From the NCBI RefSeq assembly GCF_051622035.1, contig NC_135361.1, positions 26,467,205 through 26,531,204 of the forward strand: 64,000 nucleotides of DNA, read 5' to 3'. Shown one piece after another: positions 61,800-64,000 of the stretch. The first letter of the stretch is position 1, and the number at the start of each line of letters is the position of its first letter. Below the pieces are notes generated by a model. It had not been told where the DNA came from, did not search any database, and saw only the letters and a program-made list of their open reading frames with translations. A program made the translations under genes and the position numbers. The DNA comes from Arctopsyche grandis. Taxonomy: Eukaryota > Arthropoda > Insecta > Trichoptera > Hydropsychidae.

Positions 61800-63014
61800 A
61801 ATCTCTTTTCAAAAACTTTTTGCGAATTGAAACTTATCAAATATTGCTGTCGCAAATATAAATATATTCTTATTTAAAATGACGACAATTTCACACACAA
61901 TTTAAAAGATCTGAGAAAAAAGACTTGTGCAATCAAACTTATAAATATGTATCTAATATATTATTTCGAAAGAGACTTTATATGTATGTAAGTTTTGGTT
62001 CGTAGAATCCGTGACGTTATCGAAAAAATCATTTTTTTTATGAAGACGATATCGATATCGATTTCGATTTCTTTTTCAGTTCCGGATCCGGATTATTTTT
62101 TCAGTTCCCGTTCCCGATTCCTGTGTAAAAACCACTAGTAGTAATATAAAATAATAATCACACCAAATATGATATACACACATGTAAGCGTATAATATTT
62201 ATAATACTTACAAAAATGATATATGCGAAACGAACCCTTTAAATGTTTTCAGCATCATTTTTGAATAGACAACAGATCCAGTTAAATCATTGTAATTAAA
62301 ACTAAAAAACAAAATGATAAAGCTGGAATAAAAGAAAAACCACAAACGTTAACACAATGTCATTGTTTCTATTAAGCGTAAAATAACATCCAATGACAAA
62401 AGTGTCGACTATAAAAAAGTATCATATTGAGATTTTATTATCAATACTACATACATATGTAAATACATAGTTGCATATTTTAATTATTGCAGTATTCAAC
62501 GAAACATATTAATTTAACGAAGTTTAAAAACGTCTATCGGTTGAACAGCCCTGATTTATATATTTTTTGAAAAATTTGGATCATTCGGTTCGTATCGGTG
62601 GTGGGGAGGGAGCGACAGGGCCGCTTCTAGCGCCACCAAGCTAACTTTATCTCACAAGGAATCACATTATAATATTATAACGAAATTACAAAATTAAATA
62701 TTTTCAAACCAATTTTGAAAATCAGCGCGAAAGCTATTTTGAATTGCGTCGCTCACATAAATGGCGCGTCAATGAACGCAATTAAGATCGACCATACAAT
62801 AAATTGCGACTAATACGACCATACGTATATACATGCCAATGTATTACATACATTTGAATTTTTTTTATTGTCTTTCTTTTGTTTTAGCTTGAACTTAAGC
62901 GTTATCAATGAATGATACATAGATGCATATGTATGTAAATCGCAATGTAATAATATATGTATCATAATTACAATGTGATCATAATAGTTTATGAATTACT
63001 TTAAGTCTTAAATA
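61800..63014. other. AT-rich sequence, no gene seen
   Basis: Contains a CGATATCGATATCGATTTCG word near 62050 and a GC-richer patch near 62600. No exon or RNA gene recognised. Confidence 0.4.
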
Positions 63015-63220
63015 TATTGTAAATAGGTTTTTGAGCTCTTTTTCCTATTATGCTGTACATTAACATTATAATAATATAATACTATGATTACTAACAAAAT
63101 TAAATTAAAATTGTGAAATAGAAAATGATCAGCAGATCAGTAGCTATTAAAATAGATATAAGATGTATTGTGAACATAATTTAGTGATAATAAAAAGCAT
63201 TTAAAAATCAAAAATCAAGT
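63015..63220 (-). repeat. Dispersed ~195-bp repeat, copy 3
   Basis: Reverse complement of the 14805-15006 and 31725-31922 repeats, over the full length. Confidence 0.8.
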
Positions 63221-63350
63221 CTTAAATATATTATACTAGTGGTTTTACCCGGCTTCGCTCGGTATTTGTAATATAAACCGCTTAAACATGGCTAATCTAA
63301 TAGTACACATTTTATTAAATTTATTTGAATATTCATTTGTTTTTTTTTTT

Positions 63351-64000
63351 ATTCAATTTAACATCATGGATTCTACCACCCAAACCTTACATATTTACAT
63401 ACAAAATCTCTTTCGAAATTATATATTAGATTATATATATGTAGAATATCGCTCCTGACAATTACGTCCCTGTGCTGCACAGTTAGAAAAAAAGGCAAAC
63501 AAAAAAAGCGAACTAAAGAAGGAAGTGCGGCAACAGTTACTTCAACGTTGAACCGTCGTCATTTTGGAGTTTTACGTTGTTTTCGACGAGCGGTTAACGT
63601 TCACTTCGGAAAACGTGGTCGTCAACTGTTATATTTTCAGCATTTTTAGAATACAGCGAAGCGTTTCGCGTTGATTGTTTTGATCACTTTTACGTGTTTC
63701 ATTTTAATTAATGCCATAAATCTTATTTGCTATGATATTTGATACATTATTTTATCTCAATGGCTTTGAATTATTTTTAAAATTTTCAGATTGGTTGACA
63801 CGCTGTAGACGTCGTGTTTTAGCCCCTCTCCTATCTGCCTTATATTATAACGTACACCCTTGCATTATTTTTTATGAATACGCGCAGAAGCCATAAAAGC
63901 TGCTGTAGTGAAACATATTACGAACGGCTAGAGGGGGATGGTGTGGTATTTTGCAGAATGGAAAAATATTTTCTCGCAATAAGCGACATTTGTAAATAAA
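63351..64000. other. Window end, no gene recognised
   Basis: A less AT-rich patch at 63470-63680 could be part of a promoter or exon of a gene beyond the window, but no frame or splice pattern supports it. Confidence 0.3.

Noticed and set aside
63470-63700. Possible promoter or exon near the window end
   Set aside because: Composition is less AT-rich, but no frame, splice site pair or core promoter element could be supported.

Overview
This looks like AT-rich nuclear DNA from an insect. The genes have canonical GT-AG introns, from 67-78 bp up to several kb. Promoters sit in short CpG-rich islands, and the intergenic space is packed with SINEs, MITEs, LINE 3' ends, LTR relics, satellites and (TA)n runs. 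The KDM4 demethylase has JmjN and JmjC but no PHD/Tudor part, and the BTB protein has Psq-type helices; both fit an insect. I cannot name the order or species.

Layout: 1.2-1.5 kb holds the last two coding exons of an unrecognised + strand gene. Convergent to it is a KDM4-type histone demethylase (4.1-7.1 kb, -) with a CpG-island 5' exon near 8.1-8.3 kb. A repeat-rich spacer (8.4-13.9 kb) leads to a CpG island at 14 kb, where exportin-7 starts. Its 24 coding exons, joined in frame to 1097 residues, run to 32.4 kb. Its introns carry a 165-bp satellite, hAT and piggyBac-type MITEs, a GGTCAGAAT array and a complete-looking piggyBac element (26.7-30.1 kb). eIF1 lies on the - strand at 38.6-38.9 kb, with a probable 3'UTR intron filled by a 152/162-bp satellite and a terminal exon near 34.4 kb. 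From 39.5 to 46.9 kb there are LINE, LTR and MITE remains.

The most remarkable part is 47.4-51.1 kb. Two highly divergent variant core histones lie back to back there. The H2B variant (-) has an intron, an H3-like ARTK N-terminus, a C-terminal extension, and Asn at the site of the ubiquitylated lysine (K120). The H4 variant (+) has Met instead of the acetylated Lys16, plus about eleven other changes in a protein that normally barely varies. Both lack a visible replication-type histone stem-loop and have AATAAA signals, so they look like replication-independent, perhaps germline-restricted, histones. A nucleosome containing both would lack H4K16ac and H2Bub, the two marks known to stimulate Dot1.

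From 54.5 to 57.2 kb (-) a ten-exon gene encodes a 669-residue BTB protein with an AT-hook and two Psq-like helix-turn-helix units. Its probable promoter is the CpG island at 60.2-60.75 kb. The last 3 kb hold palindromic MITEs and dispersed repeats, and I see no gene there. Several host genes are chromatin factors (KDM4, H2B and H4 variants, BTB-Psq), but nothing in the sequence shows that they are co-regulated.
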